Source: Acanthosoma haemorrhoidale
Lineage: Eukaryota; Arthropoda; Insecta; Hemiptera; Acanthosomatidae
Direction: 5' to 3'
Assembly (NCBI GenBank): GCA_930367205.1
Contig: CAKNEZ010000022.1
Span: forward strand, 185,176 to 249,175
DNA: 64,000 bases
Below, piece after piece: positions 1-11,589 of the stretch (positions are counted from its first letter, which is position 1; every line of letters begins with the position of its first letter). A program made the translations under genes and the position numbers. A model generated the notes under the pieces. It was given only the letters and a program-made list of their open reading frames with translations. It had not been told where the DNA came from and did not search any database.

Positions 1-937
1 AGTGACACGTATCACCTATCTGGATCATCAAAAGACCGTTCGTCCAACTGCCCTGATTCTCGTAATAAATTTCATTCATCAGGAGCCAAAAATAGATCCC
101 ACAGCCGAAGTAGAATAGATTATAAAGCATTAGGGATTCGTGACATATGTACAAGGTGTGCTAGAAATAATCATAGACTAGCAGACTGTCACGTTGATTA
201 TGATAAAGCACATTGCACGTCATGTAACCGTAAGGGACACGTTTCACGAGTTTGTATCACCACCCTGTCACAAAATAAAAAACCTAGTTACGTATCATCT
301 GCAAATGCAATTTCTCACGTCAACGCTGAACATCAATACGGCATTTCATATCTTAAAGACCTTTTCGAAGTAAACCCCGACTCCGATAAATATATCGTTA
401 CCGTCCAAATCAATAGAAAACCCCAGCTCATGGAGGTCGATTCAGGAGCAAGATTTTCTCTCCTAAACGAGGATGATTTTAGGAAATTGAATTTGGAACT
501 AGAAATCCAACCAACAAATACCATTTTTCGAGCGTACTCAGGCAACGAAATTCTTCCGAGAGGAAAAGTGGAGGTAACAGCCACATATAAAGGTAGAAAT
601 GCGTGTGGTGACCTGTATATTGTTCCGTCTGGCCATACAACATTGCTTGGGTGTCAATGGATTAGAGATTTAATGATTGAATGGAGAGAAATTGATACCA
701 CCAAAAACCATATGTCAAGTGTACTTGCGGTGGGCTGAGATAATAGCTGAGTTCCCAACTGTCTTTGCCGAGGAAGTTGGTTGCATTCCAGATTATGAAG
801 TTAAGCTGCAGCTACGACAAGGGGCAAAACCTAGTTTCACAAGAGAACGCCATTTACCTTATGCTCTACGAGAACGTGTTGAAAAAGAATTAGTCCGGAG
901 GAGTGTCGTCTATATGACCACAAGTCAATCCATCTGA
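1..937 (+). pseudogene. Ty3/gypsy gag-pol fragment (family gypsy-I), 5' cut by window edge
   Basis: LTR-retrotransposon polyprotein: Gag packages element RNA, the protease matures it, and reverse transcriptase copies it. Seen: frame 1 is open from base 1 to a TGA at 736-738. It holds a Ser/Arg-rich stretch, two CCHC zinc knuckles (148-189 and 214-255), and an aspartic protease site whose Asp codon is at 439 (VDSGARFSLL). The frame then shifts: the second frame up to a TGA near 935 carries the linker and the start of the RT domain (TRERHLPYALRERVEKEL) but stops before any catalytic motif. The same knuckle-protease organisation, with clearly related sequence, recurs intact at 62510-64000, so both are one family. 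Dead copy: frameshift at about 700-735 and RT missing. Strand and family are secure; the exact 3' break is approximate. Confidence 0.88.
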
Positions 938-2449
938 GCCCTTGTTGTGGTCGTGTGATGTTGTTAGTTATTACTATTATTTTTCTACAAATTGAAAAAA
1001 ACAACAACAATGTTTTAGTGTTCGCCTTGTAGGCAATAAAAAAGAAGGTACCATGCGCGCTGACAAAATGAGACTTGGTCCTCTGACTAACGCATGTCCA
1101 CCTTTCGTCATAAGAAGTTTGAGAATTAAACGACTTAATGCATAGTTTCTTTGATGCTGCACATGTCGGTGGAAGAAATCACTCCCATCTGAGAGTCAGC
1201 AGGGGAGTCATTACTTCAAAACAACTTCGTTCCGTAAATTTAAAATCCGGTGGGCTGATGGCACGATATTGACACGTTATAGGCAGCTAATGTGGTTTTG
1301 CCAATGGTTTAACGCCTTGCAAATGATCATTCACGACAATGGTTCTCTTTTCTCGCTTCATAACTTTCTATAGGTTATAGTATACTTCTCCATATGAGTT
1401 TTAATATAACAAGAAAAAAAAAATTAAAAATCGAGTAATATTACTCACCAGAATAAAACAAAAATGGGTTGCTATTAGTGAAAGGTCAATGCTTTCATGT
1501 AACAATTAAAACAATATTATTAATGTTAATATTATACTAAGGTATAGTAATTAATAAATAAAGATTTAAAGACGAGTACGAAGAAAGTACTTTCTTCCAA
1601 TAGATTGACGCATAGTGCAATTTAGTTTTTCCACCATTGTCGTTCAGAGTACTTGTGAAGTAAGCAATCACAGACTTTAATTAATTGTTTAAAACTACAC
1701 ATTACCACATACGTTGCACATTATATTCGTTAAATATCGTACCGTTCTTACGTGAAATTAATTTAATATTGAAAACGTTAATTTATTTTATGCCTGGCTG
1801 GGATATGTTGTAGTGGAATAATACAAATTAGCCATAAATTTGTTCTACAATGGAATGAATTATATGTTTTTAATGGAAATGAATCTTTTCTGTGAAATGA
1901 AAAAGAATTATGATCAACAACTAATGAATTGGTGCTGTATAACACTATATACTGAACTCAACGTTATTATTACTCAATGTTGTATGTACCTTGATCACGC
2001 TAGTGACGAATTCAGGAAGAAGTAGGTTGGTTTATCTCGCACTGGTAAAGTAGCCTCCGGCAAGGCCAACGTGAACTATGACGCCAGATAGAGCTTAGTA
2101 GAACAGACATCCCAATAAAAGTATGCAAGTTTTGTGCCAAAGTTATTCCCCCTCCTTTTTGGGGTTCGCACTCTTTAATTTGTATTATTTGTTTATAGTA
2201 TCACGATTCAACTAGTCGGTTAATGCGGTTAAACTTAATGCGAGGTGGACAGAAAGTCCTACTTTTGCTACGAAAACAGTGAATGCTTTACATCTCTAAA
2301 TTGAAGTATTGCAGAATATCTTGGGATAATTATTTACTACACATCAATAATAAAATACATTAACATTATAATTTTATTAATGCTATGATGATCATTTAAT
2401 AAAGCAGGTCATAGCCATGGATGAAGAATTTTGTGTTAATCGTATGTTA
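938..2449. other. No gene seen
   Basis: AT-rich sequence after the gypsy fragment. Only short chance reading frames, A/T runs and no protein, RNA or repeat that I recognise from elsewhere in the window. Confidence 0.5.
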
Positions 2450-2760
2450 TATAATGCTAATATTATATATAATGCTAAAAGTAGAAGGGGCTTGAGCAGG
2501 ACTGTATACCTGCCTCGTGACTTGATGAAAGTCACAGATGGTTCCTGTTATTTTTAAGTAAGCAACTGCATCCCTCCAAGACCTCCCTACTTCCCAGAAT
2601 CTTATCCTTTTCTTATACATATATGTCTCAGCTTTAGCCCCAAACCCCACTTGTGCCTAGACATTCCACCCAGTATGTAGTAAGGTAACTCTTAATATTT
2701 GTATATACTAGTGTTTTGCTTGTACTTCATAATATAGCTTTTCTTTCTTTTCTTTCAAAA
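2450..2760 (-). repeat. Repeat B, copy 1 (inverted relative to the others)
   Basis: About 300 bp, reverse complement of the copies at 3330-3540, 3541-3860 and 5978-6290. It contains the family's small hairpin at 2517-2535 (GTGACTT, 5-nt loop, AAGTCAC). With the copy at 3541-3860 it makes a long inverted repeat with a spacer of roughly 0.8 kb. No coding function seen; class unknown (possibly a non-autonomous element). Confidence 0.8.
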
Positions 2761-3329
2761 GACTCTCCTCTGCAAAGATTATTTAACTGTAATATAGGAT
2801 ACATTTCGAAGATTATCATTTGTTATTATTTTATGATAATTTATGAAAATTCTAGCTTCGTACTTATTATAAAACTAACGACAAGTCTATAATAGCTTCA
2901 GGTCTACAGAAATTATTCCAGCTTCTTGCAAGCGGCCTCTTAAAGAGACAGAGAAAGCATTTTAATATGAGAAAGCGAAACAGTTCATGAAGTCGTTTTT
3001 CTTCTTCGTCGAAGTATGTCCTCCGTCGAATGGGAGCGGTGAACGAAGTGAAACTTCAACTATCAGCCGTCTAACTTCCTACGTCCGCTTCTGTTGCAGC
3101 AGACCACGGCTTGTATAGGGATGGGTCTGGTACCCTTTTTACACAGGGTCGAAAAACTCTACAATGAGTGCTAAATGTACCCAGATACTTACTAACTATG
3201 GACACAACAGTATCCCTGTCATTGGTCTAGACAGGGTTCACTGCTGACTCGTGATGGAAAACTAAATTTTAAATAATAAAGTAACAATTCTGTTCTTGAT
3301 AACTGAAATAACGGAAATGAGAAGGAGAG
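2761..3329. other. No gene seen
   Basis: Spacer between inverted repeat B copies. Bases 3000-3250 are less AT-rich but give no recognisable protein or RNA. Confidence 0.45.
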
Positions 3330-3540
3330 ATTAGTCTCAAGAATTGGGGTCTAGGGCTAAAAGCTGAGACATATACGTATAAGAATAGGATAAGATTCTG
3401 GGAAGTAGGAAGGTCTTGGAGGGATGCGGTTGCTTACTTAAAAATAACAGGAACCATCAGTGACTTCCATGAAGTCACGAGGCGGGTATACAGTTCTGCT
3501 CAGGCCCCTTCTACTTGTTCTCAGCAATATAAAACTGTTT
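3330..3540 (+). repeat. Repeat B, partial copy 2
   Basis: Matches the second two-thirds of repeat B and runs straight into copy 3 head-to-tail. Carries the best hairpin of the family at 3460-3478: GTGACTTC, loop CAT, GAAGTCAC, a perfect 8-bp stem. Confidence 0.78.
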
Positions 3541-3860
3541 TTAGTTAAATAGAGTCTTTTAAAAGAAAAGAAATAAAAGGTTTATTATGAAGTAAAAGCA
3601 AAACACTAGTATATACAAATATTGAGAGTTACGTTACTACATACTGGGTGGAATGTCTAGGCACAATTGGCGTCTGGGGCTAAAGCTAAGACGTATACGT
3701 ATAAGAAATGGATAAGATTCTGAAAATAGGGAGTAAGAGGAGTAAGGAGGGTTGCTTACTTAAAAATAACAGGAAGCATCTGTGACTTTCATCAAGTCAC
3801 GAGGCAGATATACAGTTCTGCTCAAGCCCCTTCTACTTGTTTTTAACATTATCTTAGCAT
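3541..3860 (+). repeat. Repeat B, copy 3
   Basis: Full-length copy beginning around AGAGTCTTTTAAAAGAAAAG and ending after CTTCTACTTG. The hairpin at 3782-3800 keeps a perfect 7-bp stem with loop TCATC. The immediate tandem with copy 2 suggests unequal exchange or a satellite-like array rather than independent insertion. Confidence 0.8.
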
Positions 3861-4054
3861 TATAAAACTGTACTAATAATTGCTTAAGCCGTGTGTACCA
3901 AAACGATGTCCTATTTCGATGAAGATCCTTGCTTTAAGTTTCTCCAGTAATGTCTTAAAAGACTGCGATTCACACTTCGGACTCTCATAAAGAGGTCATA
4001 CCTCTCTCGACAGGTTGAAAAACGCTTATCTGCACCCGCTGCTGGGTGAAAAGT

Positions 4055-4200
4055 GAGTTCATCCGCCGGAGACACATTAAGTTTTTTGACTCGTTACAGC
4101 ACCTGACAAACCCAGTGTTTAACACTATGACCACACCACCCCTACCGAATCGATGGCAACAGACTGTTAAAAAAATTAGATTAAGAATTAGTATTTAAGT
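4055..4200 (+). pseudogene. Jockey-type LINE ORF2, extreme C-terminus
   Basis: Translating from 4055 gives EFIRRRHIKFFDSL and then TNPVFNTM and a PNRWQQ ending. This is the same C-terminal segment as LINE B at 27975-28187 (EFIQRRHIKFFDSL, TNPVFNTI, HRWQD). The upstream RT is absent or unrecognisable, so this is a severely truncated scrap. The sequence is diverged enough to be another subfamily or an old copy. Confidence 0.75.
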
Positions 4201-4292
4201 TAGTTTTAAGGTTGATCAAAAAGGTGAGCCACATCCCCTTTATTAGTCAGTTCAGTCCAGTCACGTATAATGTGTATCGTCTTACTTGTTTA

Positions 4293-4412
4293 TTCATTAT
4301 ATAATTTCTATAAAATAACAAAACCTGTATATAATGTAGTGACGCGACAGGAAATACAAAAATAATTTGTAAATAGATTCGCCTGAAAATCTATAATTAT
4401 CTGTAAAGGGGC
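4293..4412 (-). repeat. Repeat A, copy 1
   Basis: About 120 bp, reverse complement of 62029-62160 and related to 19421-19543. The core reads (plus sense of the other copies) AGATCCTCAGGCGAATC then TTTACAAATTATTTTTGTATTTCCTGTAG. No coding content. Likely the end of a dispersed non-autonomous element. Confidence 0.75.
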
Positions 4413-5335
4413 TATGAGAGAAAAAAAAAAAAAATCAAACGCTAAGGCGGTTGAGGATAATTGATTGAAGTCAAAAAAGGATTTAATATTTTTAATTTTT
4501 TCGTACTCAACTGTTTTACTTTTTTGAAACTCTGTCAAGGTGTTGTGTGACAAGCTAGTAACTTGCACTAAGCTAAGGAGGGTTCTGTTACCACGTCGTG
4601 AAACAAGTCCTTAGGCTGAAATGCTCTTTCTCTGTAGTCTCCATAAATATCACGAAGATGCTCGTTCCGCCCTTCCTGCCCTAACTACGAGTCCACACTA
4701 CTGTAAGAATAAATAAATAAATGAATAAAATGATATATAAGCCTAGAAATGGTTGATATTGGTGACGGAATGCCGATTCCTCGGTATTATAAGACAACCC
4801 TGAAGTGTTTAGTCAGAAGTGGATCTGAAAATAGTTCCACCGCTCGGATAAACACATCGACCACGATCTATTTTAGAAATGAGATTTTTACTCCCAGTTC
4901 TGGAGTCCTCTGAGACAGGGCAGTTTAAATACTCCCTGAGGACGACAAGTACTTTTCAAACCCGTCAACGTATTAACATGAATAAGGGAGGCATTTATGT
5001 TGTGGGCAATTAATCTCCTTTAAAACATTTATTTTAATGGATTCTTAAACGATTCTAAAACCATTCGCAATGCATGGCATGAGTAGAGTTTGAACGCATA
5101 AAAAGAAAAAGTGGATTAGCAACACTAATGCTTCAATCTCCACTACTTAGCCTCTCAATTTTCATTCAGTGACATTTATCAAATCTAAACGGGTAGTTTA
5201 AATAAATCATTTCCCCTCTTTTAAAATAATTACAACCAGGCTTACGTGCTCTAATAACTAAATGGTTAGAAAGGTGGGTTATCCGCAGCTTACGAATTTT
5301 TTCTACCAGTTAAATAATCTGCCGATACGAGCCAG
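4413..5335. other. No gene seen
   Basis: AT-rich, poly-A tract near 4424-4436, no recognisable protein, RNA or repeat. Confidence 0.5.
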
Positions 5336-5745
5336 GGGAGGCTGACCAAGACCCGCAATACGCTCAGGACATGATTGGAGAAGCTGACCATTGCCAGGAC
5401 TTCCGCTGTCCCGTATTTATACGATGCCGTTTCAGTCTCCAAGGAGGATTATAGGGATGAGTGGTGCAGTGCAATGACTGTGCCAGGGGATTAGGGTGGT
5501 TGGATAAGCTAATATGGAATTTTGTGAACTTGGAAGGGATGAGTTCAAGAATGTAAGGTATATTAAGATCATAATGAAGGATATATTAGGATTATTCTGA
5601 CGTAATAAGGGGCACTTACTATTGTTCTCAGGATGTTTGATGTTCGACTTTTTTGCTGCCCCCATAGATCTATTCCGTACGTCCTAGTACTTTAAGTATA
5701 ACTTTGTAGATTAGTAATTTATTTTCTATTAAGAGGTGGGAATCA
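5336..5745 (-). pseudogene. LINE A 3' end, 5'-truncated
   Basis: Reverse-strand match to the 3' UTR and last ~60 codons of LINE A (compare 13900-14330 and 24430-24850): shared blocks include GGACATGATTGGAGAAGC in the UTR and the C-terminal LLRQNN/LIPIILLGD region. The copy is frameshifted and about 0.4 kb long. It was presumably created by incomplete target-primed reverse transcription. Confidence 0.8.
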
Positions 5746-5977
5746 GCTTCGTACAAAAGAACATCTGTTCCGTCGTGTATAACAATGTGATACCTAAAAG
5801 CCGCTATGTTCTGATAAAATAATGTACTTGAGGCAGAAAAAAAAGGCTTTACGACAAGAAGATACGACTTAGAACCAACCCTCGAGCTTATTTCGCAGCT
5901 TGGAGATGGAGCTTCTCAAAAGCGAAACACGTTTCTCCAGCATTTGCATTTACGAATGACTACCATTAAGTAATCTT

Positions 5978-6290
5978 TGTAGAGTAGAGTCTTTTAATAG
6001 AAAAGAAAGAAAAGCATTATTATGAAGTACAAGCAAAACACTGGTATATATAAATATTAAGAGTTACCTTACTACATACTGGGTGGAATGTCTAGGAACG
6101 AGTGAGGTATGGGGCTAAAGGTGAGACATATATGTATAATAAAACGATAAGATTCTGGGAAGTAGGGAGGTCTTGAAGGGGCGCGGTTGCTTACTTAAAA
6201 ATAACAGGAACCATCAGTGACAACCATGAAGTCACGAGGCAGGTCAGTTCTGCTCAGGCCCCTTCTACTTGTTCTTGGCATTATAAAACT
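5978..6290 (+). repeat. Repeat B, copy 4
   Basis: Full-length match to copy 3. The hairpin stem is degraded here (GTGACAACCATGAAGTCAC at 6217-6235), so this copy is older or unconstrained. Confidence 0.78.
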
Positions 6291-9141
6291 TACCAGGTCT
6301 GTCGGTATCCGACTCGTTACTGTCGCGGTTTTATCACGCAGAATGATGGGGTGGTTTTCTTCATTGATCCTCGGATACGGCATGTGCCACATTGACCCAG
6401 TCAGCATAGCGTGTGCTTGTCGGATCGAAGTTTGTCTCTCTCTATCGACCTCACGCCGTATCGATATGTGTGCGATAGCTTCAATGAAAGAGGTTAATTG
6501 TTTAGACCTCAAGTAGGAGTAAACAACCATAAATAAGGTTCTCATAATAGCCTGGTTAATTATTCACGATGTATTTGTCAAAATATAAATGTCAAACACG
6601 ATTTCCTTAAACCTAGCTTATTGCAGTTAGTGTTCTACTCCATCATAACCACACGATAGAAAGGAACTAACTCCGGACTGGCTTAACCATGACAACTGTT
6701 AATTAGGTATATTGGCAAAATACATTTTTAAGTACAGTAACGGAAATGTTTGGACTGTGTTATGAATGGACTGCGAAAATTGTGTCAATCGAGAGCTAAC
6801 AAACTATTTGCACAATCCACCATCAACATAAGTATTCTAGACAAAAAATGCAGTTTGTGTCCCAAAGAAAGCTATGGAATATTTATTAGTCACCATACCT
6901 ACCATATACCTTAGCGGCAAATTCGAATTTGTTCAATATATTTCGTTAAAGTTTCTTTTTTTCTGTTCTTGTGTAAATAAATTGTAAAGCTATAATAATT
7001 AATTATTAAGTGAGATTTTTTTTTTTTTTTTCCTTAGCTCTCAACTGGAAATATAGGATGTAGGAAAAATAAAGGAAATTATTTGGGATGATGGGTGCCT
7101 TTTACTAAGGGGATTCCCATTTGAAGGAAGTATGAGAAGGATATGGGGTGTGGGATGCCTAAAAGCGGCGGGTGGATTCGGGAAGGTAGTGAGAGTCCAC
7201 CTATGGTGGATGAGAAGTAATCTAAGAGGAGTTGTGATGATTCTGAAACCAATAACGAAAGAGGGAAGAGGTTCTTAATAACAACCCGAATGAAAGTATG
7301 GTTTTTGTTTTTGGTGCGTTTTTTATGCGCTGGTTCATACGACTATTTCAGGTGCTAAAACATCAAACTGGTGGAAATCAGTAAGAAAAATGTTTGATTA
7401 ATGTATTATAATGTAATATGGGTATTCAAAATTCAAATTCAAATAAATTAATTTAAATATTTATTCTGGGGGCTCCTCCTCATTACTTCTCACAAAACGT
7501 TCTTCTATCTACAATATACAATATACAATTCTACAATTGATTATGAAATCAAACCCCTACCTTGTGACAGTTCTATAAACCGAAGGATTAAGTATGTATA
7601 ATTATGGTTTAGATTTGAATTGGGTCACTGTCCAGTTTATCAGACCATATAAGCCCCCATGGTTTTCTTAAATAATAATTAATATAGACTTCAATTTAAT
7701 ATTATTTCTACTACCTCTCTGGTCTTTGAAAAATCACTTCAGTCAGTTGGGTGCATGTGGGTAGGATTTAGTTGCCAATAGTGGTTATATTTAAACCACA
7801 ATTGAGAAGACAGAGTATACCTGAAACTGGATAAAGGTTTACCTGCAGGTTTTGATGATTTCTTTGTTTTAAATTAGGCTCTTCAATTCTGAAGTTGTCT
7901 ACCATGTATTCATTTCATATTTCATGTTTTACCATTAGTAGCAATACATATTTACTTATAATTTATTCCAGAGGTAACAATTTCACATACAGAAAATAAC
8001 CCGGGTTCGGATCTCGGGCGTATGTTTCTTCTCGTTCACCGATAAACATTAAAATTAAAATACTATATTACATCATATGTATTATAATTATTAGCAATGC
8101 CCCATAATAAATAATCGTAATACTCACCGACAAGGCGAGAGGTGAATCTAGTTATTCAGGTTAGTGTGTAATCTGTCTCTAGGCCACTGGGATAGTTGTT
8201 GCACTCTACCTCCACATAAATTAATATATTGTAATATAATGTGCGTTGTAAATCGATCCACTTTGTTTATAATTACGTTTTATTATAATAGGCCGTTACA
8301 GCATTACCTCCAGCTGGAGAGGTTATGGTAATTACAGAGTCTTCAGCCTCTCTGAATATATTAATCTCATTTACTCCCTTACATCTAATATTATCTCGTA
8401 AATATTTTAGCAACATAAAACCAACTATTTGACTTGGCAAAATTACTACATTATTATGCATTTAATACTAAAACGGAACTACTGACAGACTCCCGGGTCA
8501 GACTTACCCAGCAAACCATCCTGATTGGGCTGGTCAAGCTTGTCTGTTATTCTTTGCCAATCACTTCGTCCCTTTTAGCACCCAGGGATTTCTAAAAGCC
8601 ACAACCGATGAGCACAATATTTTTGTCACTTACTTTCGCAGCGATGTTGAATAGCAAATCTATTTCTTATTCAAAATTCCATTTTGCATGTATTCAAGGC
8701 TAAGCACCAACAGGGAGGGGGGAAGAACCACTAACTCTGGAGGGTGTGCTGCGGTTTCTGACAACCAAAAAGTCCACCGTTCTCGTATTTCTGGGCCCAG
8801 TTGAAATCCTGGAACACTTCCATAATAAACTCCCAAATCCAAAACTACCTCCTCCTTCGTTTAGCAGGAGTCCAGGAGCCTGGGGCTTTGAACTTTTATC
8901 CTACCCTATCCAAAAATCCTCCTTATCCACATCAAACGTCATTGAAATGCGTGGTTATGTCCACTCAACCTTTACCTCGAATGTATATAGTTATACCCTT
9001 CACGGGGGTAAGAGTACCCAGGTAAGTAAGGGAAATGGTGTCTGCTCATTAAAAGTCCTTATGGGAAAGCCAAGCATCAGTTCCGGATACCCGTAGTTGG
9101 TAAGCAATGTGCAATGTCCGTTAGACTTAAGAAAAGACGTG
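6291..9141. other. No gene identified
   Basis: Overlapping chance frames on both strands at 6195-6545 and 8660-9096 resemble nothing known to me. The stretch 8500-9060 has more balanced composition than its surroundings, without a recognisable domain. Poly-T at 7018-7032. The rest is AT-rich. Confidence 0.4.
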
Positions 9142-9187
9142 CGTAAGCACAATAGTTTTTTTTTTTTTTTTTTTCCCCGCTTTTCCT

Positions 9188-9302
9188 GAGGCTGAGCCTC
9201 AAACGGGCTTGCCCCACAAGCCCGTGAAGCGGGATCGTGGGGTTACGTAGCCTGTAGTGCGCGTATTCCGGTGCAATGGGATTGTTGCACCGGTCAGCGC
9301 AC
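9188..9302 (-). other. Stem-loop cluster in R1-like LINE 3' UTR
   Basis: Three consecutive perfect hairpins: GAGGC/GCCTC (9188-9200, 3-nt loop); ACGGGCTTG/CAAGCCCGT (9203-9225, loop CCCCA); CCGGTGCAA/TTGCACCGG (9268-9293, 8-nt loop) extended by an outer GTGCGC/GCGCAC stem (9257-9302). Structured 3' UTRs are known to be recognised by R1/R2-type reverse transcriptases; that role is inferred here. Confidence 0.75.
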
Positions 9303-9457
9303 CTTTGGTTATTCTGTTTTGTTCCATTTATTCTCAAAAACAAAAAGGAAAAAAAAAAAGAACAAAAAAAAAACATAACAATATACAAAAAGAAACCACA
9401 AAACTAAGTAAAGAGAAAAGAAACAAAAGAACCACCTCTAATACTATCTTTACAAAT

Positions 9458-9512
9458 CCTAAACTAGCTATATGTTTTTTTTTTTTTTTTTTTTTTTTTT
9501 TCCTATAGCTAG
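9458..9512. repeat. Internal homopolymer run flanked by an 11-bp inverted repeat
   Basis: AACTAGCTATA, then a T run of over 20, then TATAGCTAGTT. It sits where the R1-like ORF2 stops abruptly, so it marks an internal deletion or template-switch junction. Confidence 0.7.
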
Positions 9513-9529
9513 TTATCTTAATAGGTATT

Positions 9530-11589
9530 TGATGTGGGGAGAGATGCTTAATCTTTTCCCCAGTCTCACCCCCAGGTACGTTACTTCCGTGCCCACCCTA
9601 ACTCTTCTTCCTTCTATTTCCAACCACATAGGGTGGGCACGGTCCATCTTGCCCCCGTATCAACGTCGCTGTTGTTTTCTCCGCAGCCATGGTCATCTAC
9701 ATTCTGGCGCACCACTCCTTGACCAAATTGGCACAGGTGCACGCTCTTCTTACTACCTCGGCTCGTGAATTCCCCACGATGGTCGCCGCAAGGTTGTCCA
9801 CATATGCGACCGCGGGGAACCCACGCTCTTCTAGGGTCACGAGGACCTTGTTAAAAACTAACTTCCAAAGGGCAGGGCCCAGAACTAAGCCTTGGGGACA
9901 CCCTCGCTCTACCGGTGCTTCGACGTCGTAGGACACTCCTCTGATGACCGCCCTACGTCCGCTAAGGTAGCTGCCCACGAGCTCATACAAATTGCTCGGG
10001 GCTTCCAGTTCCTGCAATTCCCTCATAACGTAGGGCCACCACACCCTGTCAAAAGCAGAGGAGATGTCAAATGTGACCAGCAGCGCGTACTTAGAGCGAG
10101 TCGCCATGTCTTCCCTTATCTTATCCAAGGCATCAGATGTGCTCCTGCCCTTGCAGGAGCCGTACTGTCTTGGGTGGTCCGCCTTCTCGAAGGTCTGCCG
10201 CAACGCCGTGTGCCTGAGTCTCTCCAGGACTTTACTTAGGACTGGGAGGAGGCCGATGGGCCTGTAGCTCTTGGTAGCTGTCAGGTTCCGGTCGGCTCCC
10301 TTCGGAATGAGTCTGAGCTCCGCTCTCTTCCATTGGCTCGGGAATCTCCCGTGGTCAAGGCACTCATTCATTATCTCGAGCAGCCTCCTCTCTATGAGTG
10401 GACACGATGTCTTGATCATGGCCGCGTCGATCTCGTCCAGTCCTGGAGCTCTTCCGGTCTTCTGTTTCTGCACGGCGATGCGCAGGTCCCAGATGTCCCA
10501 TGGTGGGTGCAGATCCGTGCCTGGGGGGCCCTCTGTCAGGGATCCTACCCGAGAGTCTTCAGGCGAGTCATCTTCTTCTAGATCCCTGGGGTATGTCTCC
10601 TCCATGTAAAAGGCCGCTGCTTCTTCCGGGGAGGTGGCCTGCCAATCGCCGCTCTTCAGCGCGGCGAGTGTCTTGGACTGGCCACCTCTGGCCATCGCCA
10701 CTCGGTACGGAATACCCCAGGGGTTCTTCTCTGACTCACGTTGGACGAACTCGTCCCAGGCTTCCCTCCGGGTAACCTCTATCTTCTTCACGTATTCCTT
10801 CCGGAGGGACCTGTGTCGGGCCTGTAGGGCCTCCCGGACCTGCTGGTTCCTACACTTCTGGAACGCTCGCCTCGCCCTGTAGAGCTCTCTCTTGGCCGAT
10901 GTAAGGGCGGGCGTCCACCATGGGTTACACCTTTTCCTGGGCTTCCTTCGCTGGAGAGTCGCTTCCGCAACATCCCTCATGGCCGCAGTGAGGGACGCTA
11001 TCTTACTGTCAGGGCTATCCAAATGCAGGGGATCATCCCCTAGGATAGCCCAGTCGTCGTCCACTAGTCTTCCCTCCAGCTGGATCTGATAGGCGGACCA
11101 CCTGACTCCCCGCGTGACATATCCTTGGGCGCCTGTTTCCTGTGCTGGCGCCCCGGTGACCACATCGAAGGAGATGGAGTTGTGGTCACTGCTGGTCTTG
11201 GCGGATACTCTCCAATTTTCAATACGTCCTGCGAGTGGGGTCGAGGACATGGTGACGTCTATCTAGCTGCTACCTTGCGCCCCCGTAAACGTCGGGGGTC
11301 CTCGCTCTTTGTTCATAATTATCATCTGGTTAGCAGCTGCAAAGTTCACCACCACGACCCCCCTCCTTGTAGTATGTGTGGAACCCCACGCTGTGTGCCA
11401 GGCGTTGAAGTCTCCACCAATGAGGAACTCCCTGCGTCCTCTTTGCCTGGCACATTCCTCTAGCGTCCCGAGCAGCTCCGACGGGTCCAGGTCATTGGGG
11501 AGGTAGAGGGAGGATACCACTAGTTTCTCCCCTCTCCACCCGATATAACAGGTCGCCAGGTCCTCCCGACAAAACTGGTCGAGGGACAT
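9530..11589 (-). pseudogene. R1-clade LINE ORF2: endonuclease C-terminal part plus reverse transcriptase
   Basis: APE-type endonuclease nicks the target and RT copies the element RNA. Seen from 11589 downwards: endonuclease motifs GGDFNAWHTAWGS and SSDHNSISFD; then RT blocks SYRPIGLLPVLSKVLERL, FDISSAFDRVWW and GCPQGLVLGPALWKL. The catalytic YADD box reads YVDN, so the second metal-binding Asp is lost. Breaks: in-frame TAG at 11263-11265 between the endonuclease motifs, in-frame TAG at 9697-9699, and a frameshift just after it. The reading continues in another frame to about 9530 (EVTYLGVRLGKRLSISPH) and then ends at an A-run, so the RT thumb and C-terminus are gone. Inactive. Clade call rests on the RT blocks (GCPQGxVLGPxLW). 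Confidence 0.88.

Noticed and set aside
6195..6545. Overlapping 116- and 99-codon frames on opposite strands
   Set aside because: No similarity to a known protein, start lies in repeat B, and both strands are open by chance composition.
7990..8025. tRNA T-arm-like sequence CCGGGTTCGGATCTCGGGCG
   Set aside because: No A-box or closing acceptor stem on either side; most likely chance.
8660..9096. Several overlapping open frames with Pro/Ser-rich protein
   Set aside because: No domain, no splice signals that would combine them, and mutually exclusive frames.
9257..9768. Poly-Phe and poly-Lys frames
   Set aside because: They are translations of the LINE A-run/T-run and of the antisense of the R1-like ORF.
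9697..11250. Numerous plus-strand frames of 65-115 codons
   Set aside because: Antisense shadows of the GC-rich R1-like ORF2 on the minus strand.
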